From: Brevibacillus choshinensis
GTDB taxonomy: Bacteria; Bacillota; Bacilli; Brevibacillales; Brevibacillaceae
DNA: 64,000 nucleotides
Assembly (NCBI RefSeq): GCF_001420695.1
Contig: NZ_LJJB01000013.1
Coordinates: 1,391,001-1,455,000 of the forward strand
Reading direction: 5' to 3'
Shown here: positions 1 through 8,394 of the stretch, piece by piece
How positions within the stretch are numbered: the stretch's first letter is position 1
Layout: the number at the start of each line of letters is the position of its first letter
Translations under genes and position numbers: made by a program
The notes under the pieces: generated by a model
Database searches by the model: none
Told to the model about the DNA's origin: nothing
What the model saw: only the letters and a program-made list of their open reading frames with translations

Positions 1-22
1 TAGTTGTAAAGGAGAAATTTTC

Positions 23-1501
23 CTATTCTCTGGGATCATCTGGTTGCCACCCTCGAGATATCGTCTCTTGCGTGCTTTTTTGGGGTGCTGCATCTACAGG
101 TCTGTTGCTCATTTTCCACATGGGAAATCGGACAAATGTGTCTTTTAGATTCCTCCATTTGACTGTGGAAAGGGGGGCTAAATAAGGTGTGCCAAAGGAC
201 TCCAGCGCACACAAATGAATGAGTAGCAGCGTAAAGCTCAAAACAATGCCCAGCAAACCGATCGTGGCTGCAGAAATCATGAATCCGAAGCGCAACAGCC
301 GAACTGCTGTCCCCATTTCGTTTGACGGGACGACATACGCCGCAATCGCTGTGATTGCCACTACGATGACCATGATATTGGAGACAAGATTTGCCTGTAC
401 GACTGCCTGGCCGATCACGATGCCCCCAATCACTCCAATGGTTTGTCCGAGCGGTGATGGCAAGCGAATACCAGCTTCCCGAATCAATTCGATGGTGATT
501 TCCATGATGAATGCTTCAACCAAGGGAGGATAGGGAACCTTATCGATCGATTGTTTGATCGCAATAATCATGTTGCTCGGCAAAATTTCAAAGCGAAAGG
601 CCACTGTCGCAATATAGATAGCCGGCAAGGATATGGCGATGAAAAAACTGATCAAGCGAATGATCCTAAAAAAAGTCCCTGCAAACCATCGGCTGTTATA
701 ATCATCCGGAGATTGGTAGAACGCGAAAAACGTGACAGGAAAGATTAATGCCGTAGGGGCACCACTTGCCAAAAGCGCTACTCTTCCCTCCATCAGGTTG
801 GCCGTGACCCGATCCGGGCGCTCTGTGCTCAGTAACTGTGGAAACGGGGAGAATGGGGAATCTTCCACATACTCTTCAATAAAATTGGTCCCCAGAATAC
901 TATCTGCATGAATGGACTGAATCCGTTTCTCCATTTCTTGCACGACCTGCCTGTTGGCCAAGTCATTCATGTAAAGAAGTGCGACTCGCGTCTGCGTTTC
1001 TTTTCCTACGGTGTAGTACGTGACAGTTAACTGCCGATTTTCTATCATGTTCCGTACCAAATGGACGTTCACATTGAGATTTTCGATAAACCCGTCATGC
1101 GCTCCCCGAACTACCTTTTCATTGCGTGGTTCTACAGTCGTGCGGATAAACGATGATTTAGCTGAAATACAGAGGATGTCTTGGCGTTCGGAAAAGAGTA
1201 GAGCAACAAAGCCCTTGAGCAGACAGGAAACAGCATCATCTAGCGTTTGGACGACCTTTATCGTGGCGGCCGGCAAACATTCCGCGATCGTAGCTTCTGG
1301 GTGGTGGAGGATGGGTTGTAAAATCTGTTCGTGAATGGACTGGCTATCTGTCAGCGTATCGAAAAACAATATCTTCATCTGTTCGTTGTTCAACCAGAAA
1401 TCATTGATTTGCAAGTCATCACTATTGTGGAGCAGCTCTTGAATCATAGCTGCATCCTTTTCGACGGAACCGGTTGGAATATCTGGAAGTCGACCGCTCA
1501 C
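23..1501 (-). CDS. GerA-family spore germination receptor subunit A
   Basis: 492-residue protein of the GerAA/GerBA/GerKA type, the A subunit of a nutrient germinant receptor in the inner spore membrane. A hydrophilic N-terminal domain of about 240 residues is followed by hydrophobic segments from about residue 240 to 430, with family-typical stretches such as EYVEDSPFSPFPQ and ERPDRV. The tail is short and hydrophilic, ending near PDDPRE. The length is normal for the family. The B and C subunit genes expected downstream would lie beyond the window edge, so whether this is a complete receptor operon cannot be seen. A CATACTT heptamer at 1549-1555 on the minus strand resembles a forespore sigma-G -10 element, but I found no convincing -35. 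The family call is firm; the germinant is unknown. Confidence 0.93.
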   Translation of the reverse strand: MSGRLPDIPTGSVEKDAAMIQELLHNSDDLQINDFWLNNEQMKILFFDTLTDSQSIHEQILQPILHHPEATIAECLPAATIKVVQTLDDAVSCLLKGFVALLFSERQDILCISAKSSFIRTTVEPRNEKVVRGAHDGFIENLNVNVHLVRNMIENRQLTVTYYTVGKETQTRVALLYMNDLANRQVVQEMEKRIQSIHADSILGTNFIEEYVEDSPFSPFPQLLSTERPDRVTANLMEGRVALLASGAPTALIFPVTFFAFYQSPDDYNSRWFAGTFFRIIRLISFFIAISLPAIYIATVAFRFEILPSNMIIAIKQSIDKVPYPPLVEAFIMEITIELIREAGIRLPSPLGQTIGVIGGIVIGQAVVQANLVSNIMVIVVAITAIAAYVVPSNEMGTAVRLLRFGFMISAATIGLLGIVLSFTLLLIHLCALESFGTPYLAPLSTVKWRNLKDTFVRFPMWKMSNRPVDAAPQKSTQETISRGWQPDDPRE

Positions 1502-1597
1502 ACATATCCCTCCTTATCATCCCATCCTATTTTCCCTCATTTTCCAAGAAGTATGTATCTGAGGCCGGACTTCTCATTTTTGCTTACTCGTTTTTTC

Positions 1598-1606
1598 TGG
1601 TATGAT
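1598..1606 (+). promoter_or_regulatory. Extended -10 promoter element before ktrB
   Basis: TGGTATGAT is an extended -10 (TGn plus TATGAT) lying 36 bases before the ktrB start. A TTGCTT is 15 bases upstream of the TATGAT, a short spacing that an extended -10 can tolerate. The implied leader is only about 30 nt, too short for a c-di-AMP riboswitch. Confidence 0.45.
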
Positions 1607-1641
1607 TACCCTTACGAGTATGAACCAGGAGGCTACACGTT

Positions 1642-3000
1642 TTGCTATCATCCTCTCAAAAACGTCGATTGACGTCTGTGCAGATCATTGTCTTTTTTTA
1701 TGTAGGGCTCATATTAGTCTCTACGATATTATTGTGCTTGCCCTTCTTTCATAATCCGGGAGTTTCTCTGTCCTTTATCGACTCTTTGTTTACTGCGACG
1801 AGCGCAATTAGCGTCACCGGTCTCACCGTCATTACGATCCATGAGGTCTTCAATGAATGGGGACTTCTCTTTTTGACCCTGCTCTTCCAGGTAGGCGGGA
1901 TTGGAATCATGACGCTGGGAACCTTTTTTTGGTTATTGCTTGGCCAAAAGATCGGACTGGAGCAGCGGATCTGGATCGCGACTGACCACAATCGTTCTAC
2001 CTTGTCCGGTCTGGTCGATTTGATGCGGAATATTCTCGTCATTGCGCTCATGATTGAGCTTGTCGGTACAGTTCTGTTGGGAAGTCACTTTCTGTTCGCC
2101 GGCTATTACGATGAATGGTATACGGCTTTCTACCACGGCTATTTCGCCTCGGTCAGTGCGTTTACCAATGCAGGCTTTGACCTTTATGGCAATTCCATGC
2201 TCGGCTTTACCCACGATTACATCTTTCAGTCGATCGTCATGATCCTGATCATCTGTGGGGCAATCGGGTTTCCGGTGCTGGTGGAACTGAGAAGCTATCT
2301 ATCGTATCGTCGAGCCAAACAGCGTTTTACATTTACGTTGTTTACCAAAATCACGACCTTGACCTTTTTCTCGCTCATTGTAGCGGGTGCCCTGCTCATC
2401 TACCTGTTTGAGCGCACCGCCTTTTTCCAGGGTCAATCGTGGGACCAGATCTTGTTCTACTCGCTGTTTCACTCGGTTTCTTCCCGAAGTGGCGGTCTGG
2501 CAACCATGGATATCAGCCTGCTCTCTACGCCTACGCTGATCATGCTGTCAGGGATGATGTTCATCGGTGCCTCTCCGAGTAGCGTCGGCGGGGGGATTCG
2601 GACGACGACCTTCTTTGTACTGGTCGCGGCTGTTTTTGCCAATATGCGAGGCTTCAAGGATGTCAAAGTATTTGGCAGGGAGCTCGTGGACGAAGATATC
2701 ATGCGTTCGTTCATGGTATTTTTTGTCGCCATCATTCTCGTCTTCACAGCTGTCATGCTGCTGGTTTGGCTGGAGGATTTGCCCTTCCAGCACATCCTTT
2801 TCGAGGTGTGTTCTGCCTTTGGTACGACGGGTTTGTCCACTGGCATCACTTCGCATCTCGGTTCGGGCGGGAAACTAATTCTCGTCGTCACCATGGTCGT
2901 GGGACGGATAGGCATTATCAACCTGCTGCTATTCCTCAAACGTAAAGATCGGATTGTCCGCTACCATCACCCGAAAGAGCGTGTGATCATCGGACAGTAA
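1642..3000 (+). CDS. ktrB: KtrB/TrkH-type potassium channel subunit
   Basis: 452-residue membrane protein of the SKT (Ktr/Trk/HKT) superfamily, the pore subunit of a Ktr potassium uptake system. Its four pore-loop signatures are visible in order: SVTGL, TNAGF, RSGG and GTTGLS, each carrying the conserved filter glycine. The start is TTG at 1642, chosen because a perfect AGGAGG sits at 1627-1632 with nine bases of spacing. No KtrA-type RCK partner gene is adjacent, so it resembles the ktrD arrangement of Bacillus, where the cytosolic gating subunit is encoded elsewhere. Convergent with the next gene across a shared terminator. The family is certain; the exact paralogue (KtrB or KtrD) is not. 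Confidence 0.9.
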   Translation: MLSSSQKRRLTSVQIIVFFYVGLILVSTILLCLPFFHNPGVSLSFIDSLFTATSAISVTGLTVITIHEVFNEWGLLFLTLLFQVGGIGIMTLGTFFWLLLGQKIGLEQRIWIATDHNRSTLSGLVDLMRNILVIALMIELVGTVLLGSHFLFAGYYDEWYTAFYHGYFASVSAFTNAGFDLYGNSMLGFTHDYIFQSIVMILIICGAIGFPVLVELRSYLSYRRAKQRFTFTLFTKITTLTFFSLIVAGALLIYLFERTAFFQGQSWDQILFYSLFHSVSSRSGGLATMDISLLSTPTLIMLSGMMFIGASPSSVGGGIRTTTFFVLVAAVFANMRGFKDVKVFGRELVDEDIMRSFMVFFVAIILVFTAVMLLVWLEDLPFQHILFEVCSAFGTTGLSTGITSHLGSGGKLILVVTMVVGRIGIINLLLFLKRKDRIVRYHHPKERVIIGQ

Positions 3001-3010
3001 TCAAAAGAAC

Positions 3011-3044
3011 AAGGCCTGTGTGACTTTACCCTCACACAGGCCTT
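3011..3044. terminator. Bidirectional terminator between ktrB and the acyl-CoA dehydrogenase
   Basis: A perfect 13-bp stem (AAGGCCTGTGTGA with its complement at 3032-3044) and an 8-nt loop lie between two convergent stop codons. Short A/T tracts flank both sides, so it can serve both strands. Confidence 0.85.
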
Positions 3045-3048
3045 TGCA

Positions 3049-4197
3049 TTACTTGTATTTTTCATGCAGCTGGGCTGCGATGATATTTTTCTGAATCTCG
3101 GATGTGCCTTCGTAAATTCTCGTAATGCGTGCATCACGGTAAAAGCGCTCAATCGGATACTCAGCAATATACCCGACGCCGCCATGAATCTGTACCGCTT
3201 TGTCCGCTACCCGATTGTACGTCTCTGATCCGAGCAGCTTGACCATCGCCGCTTCTTTGATCACTTTCATCTGTTGATCGACCATCCATGCGACACGGTA
3301 GACCATCGAGCGCAGTGCCTCTGTCTCCATGGCCATTTCAGCTAAGTAATGCTGGATTATTTGCTGCTCAAAGATCGGCTTTCCAAACTGGACCCTCGTG
3401 TGAGCATAATCAAGCGACATTTCCAATAATTTATCGCACGAGCCCAGATTCCGTGCGGCCAACCCGGCGCGTCCATTGGTCAATATTTTCAAGGCGTTTA
3501 CATACCCTTGCCCTTCTTCTCCTAGCACATTTTCCGCAGGGACTTCACAATCCTCAAAAAATAGCTCAGCCGAATGCGACCCGTGTAGCCCCATCTTTTT
3601 TTCTTTTTTCCCTACGTGAAAGCCAGGGAAATCCCTCTCTACGATAAAGGAAGTGATCCCCTTCGACCCTTTCGTAGGGTCTGTCACTGCCATGACCGTA
3701 AAGATGTCTGCGATAAAAGCATTCGTAATATAGTGCTTGCTGCCATTGAGGATGTACTTGTCGCCCTTTTTCACAGCGGTCGTCCGCAGATTGGTCGCAT
3801 TAGACCCAGCGCTTGGTTCTGTCAAAGCAAAAGCGCCGATCCGCTGACCAGATGCCATATCAGGCAGATACTTTCGCTTTTGCGCTTCATTTCCGATCTC
3901 TACGATACCGACGGAGCCGATCCCTATGTGCCCGCCAATGACGGTCGTATAGCCATTGTGCGTACGTCCCAACTCTTCTGATGCCGCACATTTTCCGACC
4001 ATCCCTACTCCTAATCCGCCGTACTCTTCCGGTATGCTGAGGCCAAACAGCCCCATTTCCTTTGACATCTCCATGATTTTCTCGGGAATTTCATCTTTTT
4101 CTTCGATTTCCATCGCGTATGGCTCCACTTCGTGATCGATAAACTCGCGTATGCCTCGTTTCAACGACAGGATCTCATCAGACAATCGAAAATCCAT
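3049..4197 (-). CDS. Acyl-CoA dehydrogenase
   Basis: FAD-dependent acyl-CoA dehydrogenase of about 382 residues, catalysing alpha,beta-dehydrogenation of an acyl-CoA. Visible motifs include the FAD/substrate motif ALTEPSAGSNA, the central-domain signature KKMGLHGSHSAELFFEDC, and the C-terminal RDARITRIYEGTSEIQ carrying the catalytic glutamate near residue 363. The last form (Glu in YEGTSE) is typical of short- and medium-chain and branched-chain enzymes. I prefer the ATG at 4197 over the one at 4206, because the GAGGAG ribosome site abuts the upstream ATG and is ten bases from the second. It stands alone, without other beta-oxidation genes, so the acyl chain cannot be assigned. Confidence 0.9.
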   Translation of the reverse strand: MDFRLSDEILSLKRGIREFIDHEVEPYAMEIEEKDEIPEKIMEMSKEMGLFGLSIPEEYGGLGVGMVGKCAASEELGRTHNGYTTVIGGHIGIGSVGIVEIGNEAQKRKYLPDMASGQRIGAFALTEPSAGSNATNLRTTAVKKGDKYILNGSKHYITNAFIADIFTVMAVTDPTKGSKGITSFIVERDFPGFHVGKKEKKMGLHGSHSAELFFEDCEVPAENVLGEEGQGYVNALKILTNGRAGLAARNLGSCDKLLEMSLDYAHTRVQFGKPIFEQQIIQHYLAEMAMETEALRSMVYRVAWMVDQQMKVIKEAAMVKLLGSETYNRVADKAVQIHGGVGYIAEYPIERFYRDARITRIYEGTSEIQKNIIAAQLHEKYK

Positions 4198-4255
4198 AAG
4201 ACTCATTCTCCTCGCTCAATCAGGATATGGGGAAGAATCTTGCACAGCATGTTGC

Positions 4256-5107
4256 TTACAGATATACCAGACAGCCTCTCTTTTCCAACTCAATCAAGCA
4301 GTCCGTTACCCTCAGGTTCTTGTTCCATCTCAAGTCGAGCTTCTCTAGGTATTCCAGCTTCAATACCGAATGAGGAATTTCTGGGATGTCGTTATCCCGT
4401 AAATCCAGCTCGATGAGATTCGCCATGCCCCCGATTTCTTCAGGAACGCTCTGCAATCGATTGGTCCGCAGATTCAATCGTCTTAGTTTTTTGAGGTTGC
4501 CAATCGAGTCAGGCAGCCCTGTTATTCGATTGTCGCTCACATCTAAAACTCGCAGATCTGTCAATTCCCCCAGCGAAACCGGTAGCCGCTTCAGTTGATT
4601 TCCATAAAGATGAAGCTCTCGCAATGAGGCAATTGCGGTTAACGCATCAGGCAAAGCCTCGAGCAGGTTGTTGTACAATCGCAATTCGACTAGGCTCTTC
4701 CATCCATCTATATTCGCGGGAAGCTCTGTTAATTGATTATCTGTGATGTTTAAATAACGTAGTTTGTGAAGCTGGCATAGTTCATTCGGAATCGTTTTAA
4801 AATGATTGTCACTCAGGTACAGAAAGGCATCCAAATTTTGCAGCATCCCGAGCTCTGCTGGCAGCTCTTTGATCTTATTGTGACCTAAATCGAGCATCTT
4901 GAGGTTTTGCAGATTTTGAATTCCCTTTGGGATCTCCTCCAGCTCGTTTCCTGCATAATTCAATACTTCCAATTCGGGATGAGCAAAGACTTCTTCCGGT
5001 ATCTCTTTGATTTGATTGTTAAAAATACTCAACTCGATCAGGGAATCGGTCGCAAATACTTCTTCCGGTGTATCGGTCAGGCCTCGTCCATCAAAATTGA
5101 ACCTCAT
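4256..5107 (-). CDS. Leucine-rich-repeat protein
   Basis: 283-residue protein made almost entirely of about eleven 22-24 residue leucine-rich repeats of the bacterial LPxxL/LxxLxLxxN type (for example LRVLDVSDNRITGLPDSIG). There is no signal peptide and no membrane segment, so it is probably cytoplasmic. The repeats start within the first 30 residues and run to the C terminus, with no attached enzymatic domain. LRR solenoids bind proteins; the partner is unknown. A good ribosome site (GGGGAGG) lies before the ATG at 5107. It is separated from the dehydrogenase by about 60 bases in the same direction and could be co-transcribed. Confidence 0.85.
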   Translation of the reverse strand: MRFNFDGRGLTDTPEEVFATDSLIELSIFNNQIKEIPEEVFAHPELEVLNYAGNELEEIPKGIQNLQNLKMLDLGHNKIKELPAELGMLQNLDAFLYLSDNHFKTIPNELCQLHKLRYLNITDNQLTELPANIDGWKSLVELRLYNNLLEALPDALTAIASLRELHLYGNQLKRLPVSLGELTDLRVLDVSDNRITGLPDSIGNLKKLRRLNLRTNRLQSVPEEIGGMANLIELDLRDNDIPEIPHSVLKLEYLEKLDLRWNKNLRVTDCLIELEKRGCLVYL

Positions 5108-5202
5108 ATAGATTTCCTCCCCTAAAGAGCGAGATGATCGCTTTGGCTTTTCCTATCTTATTTTAGATAGGAAATCAATCTCCTGTTTTTGCCATCAAAA
5201 AA

Positions 5203-5225
5203 ACCCCTGGAATCACTCCAAGGGT
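5203..5225 (-). terminator. Terminator of the tct transporter operon
   Basis: On the minus strand, ACCCTTGGAG and TCCAGGGGT form a stem with a small loop, followed directly by a run of seven or more T (5196-5203). It lies 17 bases after the tctC stop and closes the tctB-tctA-tctC unit. Confidence 0.8.
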
Positions 5226-5241
5226 CCTTGCACACTTCCGT

Positions 5242-6231
5242 TTATTTCAGATCCAGCGTCGGGATAAAGTCGGAGAAAAATTTAAATTGCTGTGTTGCAA
5301 ATGTAGTAAAGTCGTCCGGTGATTTATACACAGCAGACATACCGCGCTCGCTCGCGAACTTCTTGAAATCTTCTGACTCGACAGCTTCCTTCAAGGCATC
5401 CGCCAAGACTTTCTTAAACTCGGCTGATGTACCCTTTGGCAGGACAAATCCACCCCAGCCAACTACTTCCACATCGAATCCCTTTTCTTTCAAAGTTGGG
5501 ATATCCGGAAAGTTTTTATCGCGTTCTGCACTCATCACAGCCAGCACTTTCAGTTTCTTTGATTCTACGCCGCTTTTCACTTCTCCCAGGCTGACTGCTA
5601 CCGCATCTACGTGGTTGCCCATCAATGCTGTCACTGCCGGAGCAGCACCGTCAAAGGGAATATCGGTAAATTGCACATTGGCTTTGTTCGCAAAAGCGGT
5701 AGAAGCGATATGCCAAATGGATCCTACCCCGGAATTGCCCACCTTGATTTTTCCTTGATTTTGTTTAGCGTACTCCACGAATTCTTCAATGGTGTTATAC
5801 GGTGCATCAGCTGGAACCGTAATGGCAGCAGGAATCATCGTCGCCTGACCAAGCAGGTCGAATTTGCTAGGCTCTAATTCAGATAGTCCAAGTGCTTTGT
5901 GCATGGTCATCTCTACGGGTACATATCCAAACGTATATCCGTCGTTTGGGCTGCTCTGGACAAAAGACATGCCCACACCACCCGTACCTCCCGTCTTGTT
6001 CACGGTAACGATCGGTACTTTCAGCTTTTCTTCCATGTTCTTGGCGATGATGCGTGCTGTACTGTCGGATGCTCCCCCTGGTGCGTAAGGAACGACAAGG
6101 GTGATTTCTTTCTCAGGGTACTTTTTTCCCTCTGCCTGCCCTGCTTGTCCACCAGCCTGCCCACCCTGTGAGCTACATCCCACCATGAGTGCGAACGACA
6201 GCCCGATCAGTCCCCATACGATTTTTTTCAT
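5242..6231 (-). CDS. tctC: Tripartite tricarboxylate-type transporter, substrate-binding lipoprotein
   Basis: 329-residue Bug/TctC-family binding protein. A signal peptide with a lipobox (LMVGC, Cys19) predicts a lipoprotein tethered outside the membrane. The family signature near the start of the mature protein (YPEKEITLVVPYAPGGASDSTAR) and the PDIPTLKEKGFDV motif near residue 260 are both present. Bug proteins deliver carboxylates or related small acids to the TctAB membrane pair. The gene is third in the operon after tctB and tctA, separated from tctA by a 77-base gap holding a stable hairpin, which may allow higher expression of the binding protein. The substrate cannot be named from sequence; the neighbouring aldolase and DHA-type kinase suggest a sugar acid or hydroxy acid. 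Confidence 0.9.
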   Translation of the reverse strand: MKKIVWGLIGLSFALMVGCSSQGGQAGGQAGQAEGKKYPEKEITLVVPYAPGGASDSTARIIAKNMEEKLKVPIVTVNKTGGTGGVGMSFVQSSPNDGYTFGYVPVEMTMHKALGLSELEPSKFDLLGQATMIPAAITVPADAPYNTIEEFVEYAKQNQGKIKVGNSGVGSIWHIASTAFANKANVQFTDIPFDGAAPAVTALMGNHVDAVAVSLGEVKSGVESKKLKVLAVMSAERDKNFPDIPTLKEKGFDVEVVGWGGFVLPKGTSAEFKKVLADALKEAVESEDFKKFASERGMSAVYKSPDDFTTFATQQFKFFSDFIPTLDLK

Positions 6232-6272
6232 TCGATGACCCTCCTATTGGCTTTTTTTTATTTGCTCTGACA

Positions 6273-6303
6273 TGGTACAGCAGCAAAGAATAAGTCTGTA
6301 CCA
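6273..6303 (-). other. Intercistronic hairpin between tctA and tctC
   Basis: Perfect 8-bp inverted repeat TGGTACAG/CTGTACCA with a 15-nt loop, located just after the tctA stop and 42 bases before the tctC start. No T-run follows immediately in the transcribed direction, so it looks more like an mRNA-stabilising or processing element than a terminator. Confidence 0.45.
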
Positions 6304-6308
6304 CGGGA

Positions 6309-7814
6309 CTACATCTCTACATCTCCCGCAAATCCCGCTTTCTTTTTCTTCACCTCCGCAAGGACACTAAAGAAGAGAACAATCAGGGATAGCACGAGCA
6401 GCGTACCGGAGATCGGTCGTGCAAACAAATGCAGCACGTTGCCGTCAAGCATTTTGATCGACTGCAGCAAAGAGTTTTCCATCAATTTGCTCAGGACAAA
6501 GGTCAAGACGATCGGCGCCATCGGGATATCCAGCTTTTTCATGATGTAGCCCGCAATCCCAAACACAAACATGACGCCAACGTCCCACAAACTGTTGCTG
6601 ACTGTATAAGCTCCGATGATGGAAATGATGAGAATGAGCGGGTAAAGCAACTTGGGAGGTACCGCTGCAATCTTGGCCCACATCCCTGCCATCGGAAGAT
6701 TCATGATTAATAGGATGAGGTTGCCGATAAACATGCTCGCGATAATCGCCCACACAAAATCCGGGTTGTTTTGAAAGAGTGTCGGCCCCGGGGTCAGTCC
6801 GTGCATGATGAAAGCCCCCAGGATGATCGCGATGGTAGGTGAACTAGGTATTCCTAACGTGAACAAAGGAATTAATGCAGCCCCGCAGTACGAGTTGTTC
6901 GCTGTCTCTGGACCTGCCACCCCTTCAATAGCCCCTTTCCCAAAGCGGGAAGGATCCTTGGCAATTCGTTTCTCCAAGGTGTAGGAAAGAATCGCGGGAA
7001 TGACCGAGTTGGAGCCAGGAATCAGCCCGACGAAAAATCCCAATCCCGTTCCTCGTCCGATGGCATTGAGCGTCGGTCTCCACTCCTCCTTACGCGGGAG
7101 GAGTCCTTTTACTTTCGCTGGCTTGTCCAATTTCTGCAGATTTTCCATTCCGTACAAGATTTCCGATAGACCAAATAAGCCCATGGCTACCGTGACGAGA
7201 TCCAGGCCATTCATCAAGTGTGCTTCACCAAACGTAAAGCGAACAGCACCCGAGACGGGGTCCATTCCGATCAAAGACAGAATCAAGCCGAGAAACGCAG
7301 CGATCAAGCCACGAATCAAGGATCTGCCCATGAGACCAATCACCATGATCAAACCGAAGATCATGAGGGCAAAAAATTCAGGAGGTCCAAACTTTAGCGC
7401 CAATTCTGCCAATGCAGGACCGATAAAGGCCAGGCCGATAATCGATATCGTTCCTCCGATAAAGGAACCGATCCCTGCCACTCCCAAGGCGACGCCCGCT
7501 CTTCCCTGCTTTGCCAGCGGATGTCCATCCAGACACGTAATGACAGACGCCGCTTCACCTGGTGTATTGATCAAGACAGAAGTGATCGTCCCCCCGTACA
7601 TAGAGCCATAGTAAATTCCCGATAGCATGATGATGGCCGATACTGGCTCCATCCCAAAGGTCATGGGGATCAAAAGAGCTGTCCCTGTGGTTGGGCCGAG
7701 TCCGGGAAGAACCCCTACCAGCATCCCGACCGTAACACCGATCAGGCAGTACAACAGATTCCACCAGGTGAAGGCTGTCTCAAATCCACCTATCAATTGT
7801 CCTAATGCTTCCAT
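6309..7814 (-). CDS. tctA: Tripartite tricarboxylate-type transporter, large membrane subunit
   Basis: 501-residue polytopic membrane protein of the TctA family with about 11-12 hydrophobic segments. Diagnostic family motifs are visible: GVLPGLGPTTGTALLIPMTF near residue 35, LINTPGEAASVITCLDGHPLA near residue 82, and the duplicated motif in the second half (GLIPGSNSVIPAILSYTLEK, LFTLGIPSSPTIAIILGAF). TctA forms the translocation channel with TctB, driven by an ion gradient and fed by TctC. The start has an AAGGAGGGGG ribosome site. Only 11 bases separate it from tctB, so the two are translationally coupled. Confidence 0.93.
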   Translation of the reverse strand: MEALGQLIGGFETAFTWWNLLYCLIGVTVGMLVGVLPGLGPTTGTALLIPMTFGMEPVSAIIMLSGIYYGSMYGGTITSVLINTPGEAASVITCLDGHPLAKQGRAGVALGVAGIGSFIGGTISIIGLAFIGPALAELALKFGPPEFFALMIFGLIMVIGLMGRSLIRGLIAAFLGLILSLIGMDPVSGAVRFTFGEAHLMNGLDLVTVAMGLFGLSEILYGMENLQKLDKPAKVKGLLPRKEEWRPTLNAIGRGTGLGFFVGLIPGSNSVIPAILSYTLEKRIAKDPSRFGKGAIEGVAGPETANNSYCGAALIPLFTLGIPSSPTIAIILGAFIMHGLTPGPTLFQNNPDFVWAIIASMFIGNLILLIMNLPMAGMWAKIAAVPPKLLYPLILIISIIGAYTVSNSLWDVGVMFVFGIAGYIMKKLDIPMAPIVLTFVLSKLMENSLLQSIKMLDGNVLHLFARPISGTLLVLSLIVLFFSVLAEVKKKKAGFAGDVEM

Positions 7815-7825
7815 CTTCCCCCTCC

Positions 7826-8281
7826 TTACCAGCCGAACATGTTAACAGGCAGTGGAATCGTAAAAAATGATTTAAAAACGAGAAATAGCACGATCGAGAC
7901 TCCAGAAGAAATGCCCAAGCCTGTGTACCATTTATACTCCCGGCGCAAAAGAATGAAGAGGAGAACCGTACTTGCAATAATAAAACCCGTCACATTGACA
8001 ATGACCATGAAGATGACAACCGACAGGATGACGGACAGGATGTTCCCCATTTCCCGTCCTTTCGGTAAAATATCGGCCCAGGTAATCACTTCTTTTTTCA
8101 GAGAATGCCAGATGTAGGCAATGCCGATCAGCAAGAGAAACCCGCTGAGCCATACGGGAAACAGCCCAGGCCCCGGACCAAATTTGGTATAGTACTTCAG
8201 CGAGAATGATTGGACAAAAATAACCAAGGCAAAAAGAACCACGATGACTCCGACCCAGACTCCAGCATTTTGCCTTTTCAT
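7826..8281 (-). CDS. tctB: Tripartite tricarboxylate-type transporter, small membrane subunit
   Basis: 151-residue protein with four hydrophobic segments, the size and layout of TctB family members. The N terminus has a single helix (VGVIVVLFALVIFVQSFSL), then the family-like KFGPGPGLFPVWLSG motif at about residues 31-45. First gene of the tctB-tctA-tctC operon. The 113-base gap upstream, after the LacI-type gene, contains a cre-like site and probably the operon promoter. Confidence 0.88.
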   Translation of the reverse strand: MKRQNAGVWVGVIVVLFALVIFVQSFSLKYYTKFGPGPGLFPVWLSGFLLLIGIAYIWHSLKKEVITWADILPKGREMGNILSVILSVVIFMVIVNVTGFIIASTVLLFILLRREYKWYTGLGISSGVSIVLFLVFKSFFTIPLPVNMFGW

Positions 8282-8321
8282 CGAACCACATCCTTATCGG
8301 GATACGTCTGCTTTTCCGTAT

Positions 8322-8335
8322 TGAAAACGCTTTCA
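8322..8335 (-). promoter_or_regulatory. CcpA cre-like site upstream of tctB
   Basis: Read on the minus strand, TGAAAGCGTTTTCA fits the cre consensus TGWAANCGNTNWCA at every position. It sits 41 bases before the tctB start, where CcpA with HPr-Ser-P would be expected to repress in glucose. It differs from the 12-bp palindromes near dhaK by having 14 bases and a G/T-flanked CG centre. Confidence 0.6.
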
Positions 8336-8394
8336 TACTTCTCGGCATCTCGCTCGCCCATTGATGCGATTTGCGTGCGGATGTGACTTCCTTT

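Noticed and set aside
1502-1641. c-di-AMP (ydaO-type) riboswitch before ktrB
   Set aside because: The predicted leader is only about 30 nt and no conserved structure is seen.
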